NCBI RefSeq assembly: GCF_001039355.2
Contig: NW_019775636.1
Coordinates: forward strand, 261,802 to 325,801
Direction: 5' to 3'
Source: Lingula anatina
Taxonomy: Eukaryota > Brachiopoda > Lingulata > Lingulida > Lingulidae
DNA: 64,000 nucleotides
Below are positions 24,621-38,924 of this stretch, piece after piece. The notes below the pieces were generated by a model, which was not told the origin of the DNA, did not search any database, and saw only the letters and a list, made by a program, of their open reading frames with translations. Made by a program: the position numbers and the translations under genes. Numbering within the stretch: the first letter of the stretch is position 1; each line of letters opens with the position of its first letter.

Positions 24621-26125
24621 GGGAGGGGAGGTGCATGTAGGAGTGCCTCAGAAGCTTATGGAGCTAAGGACCTAGAATCATCACTGGTCCGCAAATTAAT
24701 GTATTGCATGCAATGTATAGGTGCTATTGATAGCTCAGTTGCCATAACTGTGTTTTGGAGCAAAGCTGTCAGTGAAAATTGTTCGTCTTCATGTATATTA
24801 TTATTATTATTATCATAATTATTATTATTATATTTATCATCATTAAGTTCAGTTCATGCCCAGCAGTTTTTGCAAGCGTTCTACTGGATATATAGTCACT
24901 GTCACCTTGAGGTTCCACAGGGAAGGATCTGGCTAACAACAGAGCTGTGTGCTGTCTTGGACGTTTAAACTGATAAGAATATCACAATAAAGCAAGTGAT
25001 GTACTTTCTATGCCGTTATCTTGGCGGAACACTGACCAGTTTTCCTCTGCACGTACTAATTAACCGGTACATTTACCCATTGATACTTAGGGGGCGTTTC
25101 AATGGCGCTTCCTTTGACAGTTGAGACGGTTAATATATTTGTTTCTGTTGTGTGCACAGTACGGTTTTTTGGTTTTAATTTGATAGGTGCTGCAAAGGTC
25201 ACAAATCACGCCATATGTCCAGTTCTGACCGACCACTACCATATCATAAGTGATTGGCTTTATGCTGGGCTGCTGGCTGAAATGTGTCCACAGAATATTG
25301 AATGATTGGCTTGCTGATACTAAAGCTAACGCGTTTAATTGTGGATGTTATTCATCTTCGGCATAATAGTTGCTATTGCTTGTGTTCAGAAAATAGTGGA
25401 TGGCAGCGATACAAGACTATGTGGCATGATTCAAACAGACAGACAAAATGGAGCAATAACTATATAGAGGTGATTTCGAAAGCAGTGGAATCATGAAAAA
25501 GGCAATTAACAAAACGGCAATAATAACAGCAACAACAGCAGAAATAATAATAATAACAATAATAGTAATAATGATTGGAAAATTATAAATTGGAATAACG
25601 TCTTAGACAGCTGCCCATGTGAAATTCATGAATTCATTCGCACGGACGAATGGCTGCGCGCCTGTTGCACGTGAAATCGATAACATCCATCGTAAGTATT
25701 TGTTTGCAGCCTGTTTCTTTCTTTCCATTGTTGCACAATAGTTAGAAACCGATTTTCGCTATTACTTAATGGCACTGTGTCGACATTCCAAGATATTCGA
25801 GACTGATGGAAAAGGTTTTGATCGATTTTGTCCAAGGAACTGTCCATCTTATCTGTGTTAAGCCGCAGGGTTGACCATTAGGATGATCGGATTAAGGCGG
25901 TCGTCGTCTGGGGCAGTGGTAAGCCACAAGGCATAATGTAGATTAGAGCAATGGCAATCCTTCTATATACATAGTTTTGAAATTAACAGTACTCGAATAC
26001 AGAGAAAGGAACTTTGGTCGTGAACTTAAAGGTGTGTGGACGCTAAACCTGTGCGTTAAGAATTTGTAAGTACAGGAACAATTAATTGTTCTACTAGTTT
26101 CAGTTTTGTTCGGTAGACTCTTTTT

Positions 26126-26159
<34 letters not shown>

Positions 26160-28011
26160 CCAAGAACCTCTTCTCCGTGTGTTAGAAACATGCAATTATC
26201 GAGATATCCCCAGAGACTTTCCACGCAGATGTTCCACTTATAATCGCATTACCAGTGATATATTCATATTTCTTTTTCCTCGGGGTGTAAAAAATCAATT
26301 TCGCTCCTGTATGTGTTTTTCTATGTATATATTTTTCTAGATACAGCATACAACTGTGTTAAAACAATAGACGAAGGGAAAATCAATTTATTTCTGCAAC
26401 TCTTGCTTTCAGCGCAATGTATATAAAATATATACTTCATTGCCTCGAAAACCCATGCATTATTTAACCTTACGTAAAAACCATTATGGAATTCTGAACA
26501 CAACAGAAACTGGATGATAAACGTTACATTGATCGCAAAAACCAGGTTTGTTTTGACAACACATCGTGACTTAAAGCTTTGAGAATTCGCCCAGATGAAA
26601 ACAGAAAACCCTTTCCTGTTGGCATCAGGACCCTTCAATATTGGGGTTGGCATTTGAAGGCCCCTGGTAAGAGCTCCGCTTGTCCATTGTGCAAACAAGT
26701 TGACGGATGCAGGTGTTAGAATTACTGTAAACAAACGGTCTTATTCAGTAGATCAACCCTCCATAAGGCGGAAGTACTGGTTGTATGTGTGTGCATCCCC
26801 CAAAAACTAAAATGAAAGTAAGTATATAAGCAAATAAATAAAAAAGGAATAAACAAGCAAAAAAATAAACATGCAAATAAAAACAAACAAATGAATAGAT
26901 ACAAATATCAAGACTCAAGCGCGCCCAAATTCCATGCAGATCAACCGATGTGAAAATCAATCGATTGTCCACATTCTGAAAATAAATAAGACAACGTAAT
27001 GATAAATGGCCTTTTTGCACGTCTGCTATATCGAAAAAGACAAACATCCCATACTTACCACCCACGACATATGAGTCTTTGACTCAACACTAGACTAAGG
27101 AATATTTTTATGCAACAACAGACAGGTATGATCATTAACATATTTTATGAGAGATTTTTAAAAACGTCACTCAACGGTGACCCCTCTCTCTCTCTATCTC
27201 TCTGAGAAACTTTCTCAGAATATGAACCTAACCAACGCCATGTTATCTGAAAACTAAACGTACATTTAAAATACATTCAATTTTCTTTGGGGAAAAACAA
27301 TAAAACTTCGATCAATACGAAAATTGTAGCGAAGTGTGTGATATTCTCACCTAGGCCATCGATTGTAAAAGCCAATTGAAAATGTACTGGCCTCGTTCTC
27401 CACGACTACAATTATATTCAACCAACAATCCCGTTGAGCGAGAACCACGTTGTTTCTCGCGGTCATTGACTGCATTGAATTCCTGTGGGTGACGCCGACA
27501 CAAAACGCCCCGTTCATGGCTTGGTTATGGTCCATTATGCTTTAAACATCTTTTCGATCTTGGCCTTGAGAACCCTGCGATTGGGGTAGCTACTGTCTCT
27601 AAAGGGCTCCGTTTATCTGACATGCAGCACTAGAGGCACTCATATAAAGTACCAATATTGAAAAAGGCGGCACATACATGTACGGTTATTGCCGTAAGTT
27701 TAATTCCATATACAAGAACACACACTATGCTAAACGATGGCTTCCAAACGTATTGTCAATTTATGCCACTATTTGTTATGAATGTACTCAGTTTATAAAC
27801 TCAATGACACATCTTGGAGTAGCTCTGTTCAAACTTCAGGTGATCCTATCGGGGAAGTGATATCTCGTCCCAATTGACTGTTGAAGCGAACATACGTTTT
27901 TTTCTTTTCTTTTTATTGTGTTTTTCTCCGCTTACCCTTCCGACGTATTCGCTCAATTATCCATTCATTCATTCATTCATATATTCAATCAGTCGGTCGG
28001 TCGGTAGTTAC

Positions 28012-28014
28012 TTT

Positions 28015-28046
<32 letters not shown>

Positions 28047-28047
28047 T
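28012..28047. repeat. (TTTC)n microsatellite
   Basis: About nine units, preceded by short ATTC and GGTC repeats at about 27,961-27,996. Confidence 0.92.
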
Positions 28048-28411
28048 ATTCCATTCACTAGCCCATCAATCAAGTCAAGCAGACGTATTATGTGACATTT
28101 ATAGATTCAGTACATTACATTATGTAATGAACGTTTGTTTACTATTAGCATAAGGAAGGGATATATATACTGGTAAGACGCTGAATGATATACCAGTACA
28201 ACATATATGTGAGGTACACGACCACCAGTATGTTCAATACACCATTCGTCCATTGCATGTCTCTGCGGTGGATACTGTTACTTTGGAAAAGTCATCATCA
28301 AATAGATAGTAGATTAAGCGTGAGTTGCTATATCGTTAATGGACCTTGTGGAATGCCTGTCCTGAATTATTTATCTATTGATCCTTGTAGTATTAATGGT
28401 ATCTGTTTCAG

Positions 28412-28531
28412 AGTCTGGATTGCCAGCAACAGACCTTGGAGCTGGAAGTTTGGGTCCACGAGGTGACAATAGTGCACACTGCCTTGATCGTCAGCGTTTG
28501 TAGTGACTAATTCTTAACCTGGAGAGTTCTG
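28412..28531 (+). other. Candidate internal or noncoding exon (weak)
   Basis: Bounded by TGTTTCAG and GTAAGTACT, both close to consensus. One frame stays open for about 29 codons and ends in TAG at 28,501. No homology is recognised. It could be a lncRNA or 5' leader exon, or chance. Confidence 0.2.
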
Positions 28532-31062
28532 GTAAGTACTCGATGTTATGTTACCGCGTGAGTGTGTCAATGTGTGTATGCGTGAGCGTGCATGGAGTAC
28601 GCTAGTGCAATACGTATTTGCATACACAAACGTGACGTCGATGGGTGTATTTATACTTGCAGTTCACCAAAGGGTGACCGAAGGCCTACATATACTTGTC
28701 TACGATCAGATATTACGCGTGTCTTATGTTTACCCGCGTGTGTGGGTGCGTGTTCTTGTGCAAGCGCGAATTGATATGTAGATTTGCGTGCAAACGCTTC
28801 CTTACAATTATCGTTGTTGTGCTTGTTTGGTATGTTTGAATATATTCGATACTATACTACTATACATATGTTGTTTATACAGTATATATAATTCTCCCTT
28901 TGTTATCAATTGATGTTTTCTACTTATATTTTATTAATTGACAATGTTGCTATGTTAGGCAGCAAACGTAACACGGGGTCCAAAATGAAAAAAATTCCAA
29001 TGCAAAGAAAATGTATAACATTAATTTGTTGAATGTCCGTAGCCTGCTGTTTTATCTTATTTGAGTTATGTATATATTTTAACATGCTTTTTCCTGAATA
29101 ATTGCATAGCCAAGCTGATAAAATTGCGGAATCGTTATCGGTAATGTTTTATATATAACATGTAGCCGTTTGATACGGTCGATTTTAAGAAAGTCAATAA
29201 ATCCACAATATGAGGTTCTATAAGTATTGTGTAATTCGCTTATCTACACGGAATTAGATGGTCTAGTCTTGTCAGAGTCTTGGATGATAGATACAGATGA
29301 AATAACCTGGCTTGGAGATTGCAATCAAGCGTTGTCTTCCTGAACTTAATCTAAGTCCATTTTTTTGTTGAAACCTCTGCTGATTCAAACAACATGTAAA
29401 CTACATATTATCAAGTTTTATGTCTTTTTAGCTGCTCCTGTGACATGTGTCTATTTAAAACGTATTTAGGTATATGTATTACTGTATTGTTGTTCAAATA
29501 GAAAGCAGCTGGACATGCTCCAACGATGACGGCATCGAACCACTTAATGTGCTAGGTTTTACAACACGTGTTAATCACCGTTGGTAAATTTGTATCAAAA
29601 GTTTCCAAAACCTTTAATAAGTACATGCAATGGGGGGCCTTTAATCCATCAAATTGTTTTTTATTTTCTTTCAAATAAATCATGAAAACTTGATGTATTA
29701 GGTCCTACTGGACCGTAGCAGCCCATATCGACTACCGTTTCCGAATGTTTAGAATAAGACGCGATAGCTGTGCTTAATTAGATCACATGTGACAGCATGG
29801 AACAGACAAAACATGACAGATGGTAATATGTATTTTCATTCTGTCGTGTTAGTCTAAAAACCAATTATCTCGATGGAAGTGGCATCGTTGACGCCAGCGA
29901 TATGCTACTGGCGAAATCAGACACTGTATCAAATAGATCCATGATAATATCCGGACCTTGGATGGTGTTTCAAGTAATTATCTTGTGCTACTTTGTCTTA
30001 TCTTAGAAAAAAGTGCTGGATAACTATGATTCTAGGAAATGTATTGCTGCTTATTATGCACTGATCAGATGCCTCTCATTGGGCTTTCTACATGATGGTG
30101 TACACTTTCACTTTGAGACATATACGATGTGTCATCGTTAAATGCTTCTAGAGCTCCGGTATTACTGTGACACATATGAAACCCATGCAGTGAATCTACG
30201 TCTAAATTCTACTCTTACGTTGTGCTTGAACCGCGTCAAGTCACAATGCATAACGTTGGTAAGAACACTTTTATATGTGTTAAATTTGGGGGGGGAGGTA
30301 TGTTTGAATATTCAGAAAAAAATATAGCGTCTGGCCCTGGTGATTAAAATGCTGTGGGGCTAGCCTCCGCTGTCCTTCTTGCAGCTCCTATACACCTGTA
30401 CGATAAGAATGTACAACATCATGCAGTAATATGAGCCATCTTCCTTCCCGTCACTGGCATACTACGATGCCTATGAATTCAAGAATACGAAATGGACAGA
30501 TAAAGATATCCACTAGGCGGAAATGGCAGGATATGATTATATTAATTTTTCACGCTCAGCGTGGAAGTATCGTGTATGTTGAAATAATACAGAGATAGCG
30601 TGAATAATTACAGTAGGAGTGAAGGTTTTTGTTGTCGCCTTATTATACAGTGTAGTATAGTCTATCTGCTATTAAAGAGTCCACTGCTGATATTGCAAGA
30701 ATGATTCATAGAATGACGTATCTCTGGATCTTACCCGAGATATTGTATCCCGATAAGGTCGCTCTTTTATTTAAAACATGTGACAGAATAGATCGAGTGC
30801 AAAAAGAAAACTTATATTGATTGATAATGTCATTGTAATTTAAATAATGTGGTTATATCAATACTTATAAATAAGGATACAGGAAAAACTCAATCAACCA
30901 ATCAATCTATCAATAATTAAATAAATTACACCAAGAAGTCACCCTGAAACTTTTGAAAAATTCAAACACTTCTCTTTGCATTATCCGGATGTTGTGAATT
31001 CACTTACCATTCACCTTTCGCTGTCACTTTTCCAGTACATTGAAGCTCAGTTTTTAACTGAG

Positions 31063-31079
<17 letters not shown>
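28532..31079. other. Gene-poor stretch
   Basis: AT-rich single-copy sequence. Nothing with coding, RNA-gene or repeat signature was recognised apart from a TA run (31,062-31,079) at its end. Confidence 0.6.
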
Positions 31080-31121
<42 letters not shown>

Positions 31122-32318
31122 GAAGCCTCGCAGACGTGTTGCCAAAATTATTGGGTTTAATGAGTAAAATATCCTATACTTTGTATCACTGGGAGCCATG
31201 CCTGCATGTGCTAATTATAAGGTGTACTAAGAACTGTCTAGTTACACGTTGGTAACACTAAGTGTTACAAAACCAGCTGAGTTACATGTAACAACGGGAC
31301 TAACTTACACCGGGAATAATGCCACAGACGTAATGGGACGGTCAGATGACTGAGATCCCGATACGTCATGGACTGGCAACCTCCGTGCTTAGTAAAATTG
31401 ACTCCATAACGGTATCTGATTGGAGGTTTCCTGTGCAATTTAGTTCTGTTGTCAACGAGGCTAATATAGCGACACATCTGATATACATGTGACATTCAGC
31501 ACACTTCTAGAATTATTGACATATCGTATATTCAAAATCATACAAAAAACAAAAATCAATATTGTGTCTGTGTCTGAGTGTGTTTTAACCTTTATGTAAG
31601 TACACTTGTTATGTTCGTTGCTCAATGAGGCTAAGAAAAACGGAAATAAATGTGAATTATATATCATACATCATCCTGGTCCAGACTATGAGTCTTCCCA
31701 TACGATTTATTATCAAATGAAAGTCATTGTTTCTTTCTAGTCTGTGGTATTTCTATGGATTAAAACCATCTGCAAACTCCTGTTGCCCGGTGAATTGCAT
31801 AACGGTTTCAATTTCACATCGATATTAAATAAGACTTTAGAAAACAGAAATCAGTAAAGATTATTGTAGGGCGCAGATGACATTTCGTGGGGTTTCTGTT
31901 GATGACTTTTCCTATTCTTCTGCTACCATAAGAATTGTCCGTTAAATGTCAAATTCATATCTTACTTATTGAGGCTAAATAAAATAATGTACATTATGCG
32001 TTATCAATCGGCATCTTGTGCTTTATAGGCTTTTGAGATGGTTTTCCAGAAGCTTTTTTTTTTTTTTTGCTTGGCGTTTATGTATTGTACAGCATTGTTA
32101 GGTATTGCCTCTTTTATATTGCACACAGGAAGATATGCATTAGTGATTTCTTGCATTGGAACTTCACGAGGAGGACATTTTAATCATTTTATGCTGTGTT
32201 CATCTGTAACTTAATGAATAAATTGTTTTTTATTCATTTAAAAACCACATTACATTTATAAATTACTCTTTAGTGGGTTTCAATTATCTTCTTCTTGGAA
32301 ACGTTGTACACGTTACAN
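31080..32318. repeat. Unit 1 of a ~1.23-kb tandem duplication
   Basis: Starts in a (TG)n tract and ends at ACGTTGTACACGTTACA. It matches unit 2 (32,320-33,547) base by base with only scattered substitutions and small indels (TATCACTG against TAACACTG, ACTGAGATC against ACGTGAGACC). No gene lies inside; an 11-14-nt T run and the TG tract are shared. Confidence 0.93.
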
Positions 32319-32319
32319 G
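32319..32319. other. Single N between the two duplicate units
   Basis: It sits exactly where unit 1 ends (CACGTTACA) and the TG tract of unit 2 begins. Confidence 0.7.
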
Positions 32320-33547
32320 TGTGTGTGTGTGTGTGTGTGTGTACTTCACTTGAAGCCTCGCAGACGTGTTGCCAAAATTATTGGGTTTAATGAGTAAAAT
32401 ATCCTATACTTTGTAACACTGGGAGCCATGCCTGCATGTGCTAATTATAAGGTGTACTTAGAACTGTCTAGTTACACGTTGGTAACACTAAGTGTTACAA
32501 AACCAGCTGAGTTACATGTAACAACGGACTAACTTACACCGGGAATAATGCCACTGACGTAATGGGACGGTCAGATGACGTGAGACCCCGATACGTCATG
32601 GACTGGCAACCTCCGTGCTTAGTAAAATTGACTCCATAACGGTATCTGATTGGAGGTTTCCTGTGCAATTTAGTTCTGTTGTCAACGAGGCTAATATACC
32701 GACACATCTGATATACATGTGACATTCAGCACACTTCTAGAATTATTGACATATCGTACATTCAAAATCATACAAAAAACAAAAATCAATATTGTGTCTG
32801 TGTCTGAGTGTGTTTTAACCTTTATGTAAGTACACTTGTTATGTTCGTTGCTCAATGAGGCTAAGAAAAACGGAAATAAATGTGAATTATATATCATACA
32901 TCATCCTGGTCCAGACTATGAGTCTTCCCATACGATTTATTATCAAATGAAAGTCATTGTTTCTTTCTAGTCTGTGGTATTTCTATGGATTAAAACCATC
33001 TGCAAACTCCTGTTGCCCGGTGAATTGCATAACGGTTTCAATTTCATATCGATATTAAATAAGACTTTAGAAAACAGAAATCAGTAAAGATTATTGTAGG
33101 GCGCAGATGACATTTCGTGGGGTTTCTGTTGATGACTTTTCCTATTCTCCTGCTACCAAAAGAATTGTCCGTTAAATGTCAAATTCATATCTTACTTATT
33201 GAGGCTAAATAAAATAATGTACATTATGCGTTATCAATCGGCATCTTGTGCTTTATAGGCTTTTGAGATGGTTTTCCAGAAGCTTTTTTTTTTTTTTTGC
33301 TTGGCGTTTATGTATTGTACAGCATTGTTAGGTATTGCCTCTTTTATATTGCACACAGGAAGATATGCATTAGTGATTTCTTGCATTGGAACTTCACGAG
33401 GAGGACATTTTAATCATTTTATGCTGTGTTCATCTGTAACTTAATGAATAAATTGTTTTTTATTCATTTAAAAACCACATTACATTTATAAATTACTCTT
33501 TAGTGGGTTTCAATTATCTTCTTCTTGGAAACGTTGTACACGTTACA
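32320..33547. repeat. Unit 2 of the ~1.23-kb tandem duplication
   Basis: Begins with a shorter (GT)n tract and carries an extra CACTT-type duplication (GTACTTCACTTGAAG). It ends at CGTTACAG, where the sequence continues into unique DNA. Confidence 0.93.
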
Positions 33548-36500
33548 GTTTCTTTTATCATCGATTCCTGCACTGTGATCTGAATATCCCCCTCTGAGTA
33601 AGAACTAATAGTTTCTACACACACAGGTAAAAAGCAATAATCCAATTAATTGCAAAAGACGATATCAAATAGCACCCATTATTTTCAAGGATAGAAATAT
33701 AATAAAAGAGCTTTTAGCAACGGAACACGCATCAGGGTACGATTATCATCTAATCCCATTTATAAAATCGGGTTTTATTGAGGAGGAAACCCTAGAGGAA
33801 CTTGAAGCAAGACAATCATCAGCGTTGCTCCCTCGGCGAGAGATATCCATTAGTTGGGACATGTATCCATGGACAACTTTGTTGTGTTTGAATTATTCAG
33901 TACGATTATTTCGTTTAAGTTGGTCCAGCTCAGAACTGCTTCAATTTTTCCACAGCAGACATCGGGTTTTATCCAGGACCTGGTTGTTTTCTTTCGACGG
34001 TTACACGCACCTCAAATTAGCGGCAAACCAGGTATAACTCTTTAAATATTGGGGGTATCGCTACAGATTTATAAATACCCCCCCCCCCTTTAAATATACC
34101 ATTACGTTGGCTTTGTAAGACTCTGCCAACTTACGGTATTCGCCAATGTTCCTGTAATTGGTCTTACAAACGCCCGTGTTGGCACATTTGCTGCTCACCG
34201 CTTTCCAGCTGTCTGCCACTGTACCGAGTGATTCGATCTCATTGAGAATCATTAATCGTGTGCACGTTCTGATGATTGCACTTAGCCTGCGATGGCAATC
34301 CAATCTGTTCCAGAACATCTGGCAATGGTCAGTGACTCATGGCGAATGTATTGTAATTGGGTTTACTCTGTTATTGAGTTTACCATGTGAACACGGTGTC
34401 ACATAATGTATCTCTGACATGTTGGCACGCAGTGCTGTTTATGGCATTAGAATTTAATCCAAACGGATAGACTGACGGAAGGACAGATGAAGAAAAGGAC
34501 AGACAGACAGACAGTCGGACAGTCAAAAGGAGACGCGAAAAGACAGACTGATATGTATGCCGACATATGGGCAGACGGACAGGCAGAGGCAATGTCTAAC
34601 GAACGAAAAAATGATCGTTAATAAAAATGTACCATCTACATGTGAATAACAACGTAACATATAGTGGACTCTCGATGACGAATGGGTGGGTGGTCGGCCA
34701 ATTTTACTAGCATTCTGTAAAGGACGCAGAAATGATTCGACAGGCGTCCCTGTATTGATTATAAACTGCCACTGATGGGTACATTAGTTCACAATGATAT
34801 GTTGAAATTGGTGAAATTTGAAGCACCATGTTTTGACCACATCATGCGGGGTCCCATATGATTAGAACAGGTTATGATAGGTGGCAGTATTGGCGTTGTG
34901 GTAGAATCTTGTAGTCTTTGACGGGAGTGAAGACATTTTAGAACCGGAAGCACTGAAGAATTTCATGGTTAAGAGAAAGCGTCTTAACCACTACTCGAAT
35001 AAGATTTTCCTAGAGGTAAGAAATCTTTTTAAAATGTGTAAAAAGTGGAGCAATAATTTTACTTTGTTGATATTCAGGCTGACATTCAAGTATGGGCGGC
35101 ACTTTAATTATAGATGTGTATCAGAGTTAAAAAAAACATATTCCACCCGACAGTAATGAAATACATTTTAGCTACAAGCCTAACAGTCGCACATGAAATA
35201 TTAGGAGATATTGTATGTTTTCATTGCTGGGGTTTATGCATGTATTTGCCAATATATGGGGATTTACACAGAATGTGGATTAATGAATCGACATATGTTC
35301 TCTTATTCTGGCATCTCTTTTTAAACGCAAACCAAGCTATTTTAAGTTCGCTGTTTTAAGTATTAGTCCGCCATTTGTTATATCATTCCCTTGCCAAAGC
35401 AAATCCATGTAATCACGTTTTGTAAATAAGCGTCTTATCATTAGATTCACTTGCAATATGAAGGTTATGATTGTATCAGTTGAGGTATAATGTCCGGAAT
35501 TTATCTCAACAAAAGCAATGCCTATTTGGAGTAGACTGGATAACACATGATAGAGAGACGTCTTCGAAATCTTGCGAATAGTGTATATTAATTACCATGC
35601 AGGTAGAGCTTTCGGCAGATTATTATGGTTTAAGCAATGTTTGATTTCGGTCATAGTTTTAAAAATTCTCTCTGTTTGTATGCTTATAAAAAGAACGTAA
35701 GTCCGTAGACACTCAAAATTCAGGGAGGGGGTTACCACTAAAAGGAGGGAATGGTTACCCTTACCTTCAGCACTCAAGATTGAGCGGTTGAACGAAGGGA
35801 GCTAACCTCCCCCCTCCACCCCCCCCCCCCCCACCCCGACCCCGCCTGCGCTTATGGAAAATAGGGCTATGGGTACCATATGGATATATTATATTTTAAA
35901 AACAAAACAAAACATTTTTCCTACTGTACATTTGGGCCAAGATATATGATGTCCATATACCCCAGCTAAAACCGTATAGTATTCAAGTTTTTACTTACAT
36001 GACTGGAAAATAGAGAAAAGACTTAACATGTTTCTAATAGTATTTAACATTTTTTCCTTTGCCTTGTTTATAGAGAGAGAGAGAGATGTGAGTGTGCGAA
36101 AGATGTATTTGCTTCCATATGAGAGCAAAGTAATGTGCTACCGTATTTTTACAGTAAAATATTATAGGTGTTGAAAACAGTGCAGTTGCTTCAGGGAAGC
36201 AGCTGCCTCACCTTCCTCAAAGGAATACAGTTAGGGACTTGGAGAGAATAAAATTTCTTTTTGCCTACCTCTTCTCTTGGTTATGCATTGGCTGAGGAAT
36301 GATTCATTTGCAAAATTACTATTCGAAAGAGTACAACCCCTTAGTTATATGTTCGTATAACTAAACAGCTTTGTTATGTAAACTGGACTCGATTGTACTA
36401 ATTAGGTAAACTAGACTCGTTTGTACATGTTTATGTAATTTGGACACGTACAAGAAACTGACGTCATGCAGATGTTTGTGGCTGGAAAAGACAACCTTGG

Positions 36501-38924
36501 ACATCCCGAAGAAGCCCATGGTCTATCGGTAACAAAATGTGTACATATGTGTAATGTTTGTATTTTTTGCTTGCTTGACATTTTTTCTGTAAGTCTGCAA
36601 CACTGTTTCCTAACCCGGAGGTGACACGTGTCTCAATGCAAGTTTTTTTTTAAATAATCAGTGAGGGTGGCGAAGTTGCAGTCAGCAAAATGAATAATTT
36701 AAATATGAAGGGATGTCATAAATTATTTCGGCCAGAAATACTAGGACTGATATTTGGTGATCAGCTTAACTGCCCGCGATTCCGGAATTGTTTAAATGTT
36801 GTTTTTTGTTCGTGTGGGGTTCCCATCATGAATTTCACTCATACAGCAAGGTATCGTAACCAGTCTGTCTGGAGACACGCTGGGTGGTTTATACGTCGTT
36901 CCACGTTTGTCTGCAAGTCTACGGAAATTGCACTCGTTGGTATAAGTAAAATATGGCCTCACGTAAAAGCATTAGTAATAAAAATTCCTCTGTGTCTTGG
37001 ACACAGCTGGTGAAAGATTGTTTAACATTATTGCTGGCATGTAAGTTCTAAAACAGTTTGCCTAGCGTTTATTATGACGGCGTTTTGAGATGAAGAAGGT
37101 TCAAACCATAATACACGTGGTATCGCAACAAATATACATTGATCAGAGACGTATTTTAATTAAAATTGGATATATTGGACATATCAATTGGATACCTTAT
37201 TGCAACCCCTGTACCTGTAGTGTCATATATTGTGTTGGTAGAGGTAAAATGTATTGCATGAACATGCAAAGTTCCCGAGTTTATTTATACGTGTATTTAT
37301 ATAGTGAATCGGCCTAAGGGTCATAAACAGACGGCATTTGACCTGTTAAGTCATTTTGCAGTGCTTGGTATTGTTATTTCAACAATCTTAAAAGACACGA
37401 CGATGGCGCCACTGTCAAGTTGGATCGCTTGTTGAAATGGTACCTATTCAAGACAAGCCGTAAGACCCTGTATGGCTCATAACTGAATTATAACTTTCCA
37501 ATGACTTTAGCTTGCCCTGACCTATCCTTGTCTTTGTAATGTAATTTTTCACTTCAAGATGCTCTCTACAAACACTATAAAGCATGCATGGTGCGTGCAT
37601 TCGTTCGGTCCGTTTCTCTGGGTTGCCCTGCTTATGGTCACGTTACCGTCCCTCCAATTTCATAAGAACGGATCTGGATCCACAAATGCACTCCGTTGGA
37701 TGTTTGAATACTTTATTCAATAAATGCTAAAATATTTTCTTACAATTTTGAATTACCGCCACCATCTTAGTTACACTAGCTGTATTTGATTATGGCGATA
37801 ACTTTTAGCACCTTGCGACATTTGAGACGCCGACAAAGCAAGTTAAAAATAACGAGACTGGTTCTGATCAGTGTTTGTGAATTAACGCTTGACTTATAGT
37901 TGGGTCTTTGCGTTTATATTCTGGTCGGGTGTACCTAACTGAAACTGTACACCGAACATTATAGAAGAGCATTATTTATTCTTGCTAACATAATCAACAG
38001 CCAAAAATACAGTCTGTCTGTAAACCTGAAGCCAATTGGGCCCTTTGTTATGATAAATGTGAAGCGCTCTTAGCGTCATGAGTTTGACATAGTTGGCCTG
38101 GTACAGGTAAACCGTTATGTTCTAGACACTGAAAGATCTGATTACAAACGCCTATCCGAGGTTGTCAGATTGCTGTGTTCAACACAGTTGTATGTATTAC
38201 GACATTAAACTCTCACCCATATACATATAAGAATAGATACTTAATGAAACATAATAATAACGCAATTTTGAATAGAACTATGAGAGACTCAAAATAAAGT
38301 ACGTTAATATATTATTTGTAAATAAAGTTTCGTTTCGATTCTATAAATTGGCTGTAAAAGCATCATTCCATTATGAGTCAAAAATAAAAAAATCTTACAC
38401 TGATTTTCTTTAAGGTCAAAATTGTTATTGAATCGTCTAGCGTTGTCAAAGAGAGCGACAATTTACAATGCAGGCACGTAGACAGGGGCGCCAAAATACC
38501 GGGTGTGAGAGGTGGTTATTGTATGTACACCAATACTAGACAAAAACTAATGAACAATACTAAAATACAAATAATTGAAATATTGATTGCAACATTTAAG
38601 ACTATCATAACAGCAGCTACAATTACGACTGCATTACAGATTGTTACAAGGAGTACTTATGATTACCAAAACTTTAATATCTGGAGAATAAGGTAAAGCT
38701 GGCTACAGTTTTATATCTTTGATGCAGCATACACATTAATATTTTTCTATAAAGGGGATATGTACAGATAAACTTAACTACAGCTACACTTAATGTTTTC
38801 TCATCACAAAATAAAATGACCACGCATGTCCGTATTTTTGATTAAATATTGCGTATATTTAAAGGAAACCCAATAACATAAAATGAGCTGTATGTGGACA
38901 TATATTGGAAAATATTGATTTTCT
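33548..38924. other. Gene-poor stretch before the calcium-binding cluster
   Basis: No gene is supported. Contains GACA repeats (about 34,493-34,530), a C-rich run (35,809-35,840) and a GA run (about 36,072-36,087). An open frame of 107 codons at 36,690-37,013 has no recognisable domain or splice context. Confidence 0.55.
34942..35015 (+). other. Candidate 74-nt exon (weak)
   Basis: Bounded by ACATTTTAG and GAG|GTAAGA. One frame is open throughout (ALKNFMVKRKR, then LNHYSNKIFLE); the other two have stops. With only 24 codons an open frame is likely by chance and the peptide is not recognised. Confidence 0.2.

Larger units (their letters stand above)
19338..28411. other. Gene-poor stretch rich in microsatellites
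   Basis: No gene is supported. Short open frames (about 100 codons at most) have no domain or splice context. Repeats include ATT (22,868-22,900 and about 24,798-24,836), CA (23,214-23,252), CT (23,994-24,042; 26,127-26,156), GT (24,542-24,620) and TTTC (28,012-28,047). Confidence 0.6.

Noticed and set aside
31265-31495. Conserved - strand frames in both 1.23-kb duplicate units
   Set aside because: Conservation follows the whole-unit duplication; one copy is frameshifted at 32,5xx, arguing against coding.
36690-37013. 107-codon + strand frame in the gene desert
   Set aside because: No recognised motif, no splice or promoter context; length is near what chance gives in 64 kb.
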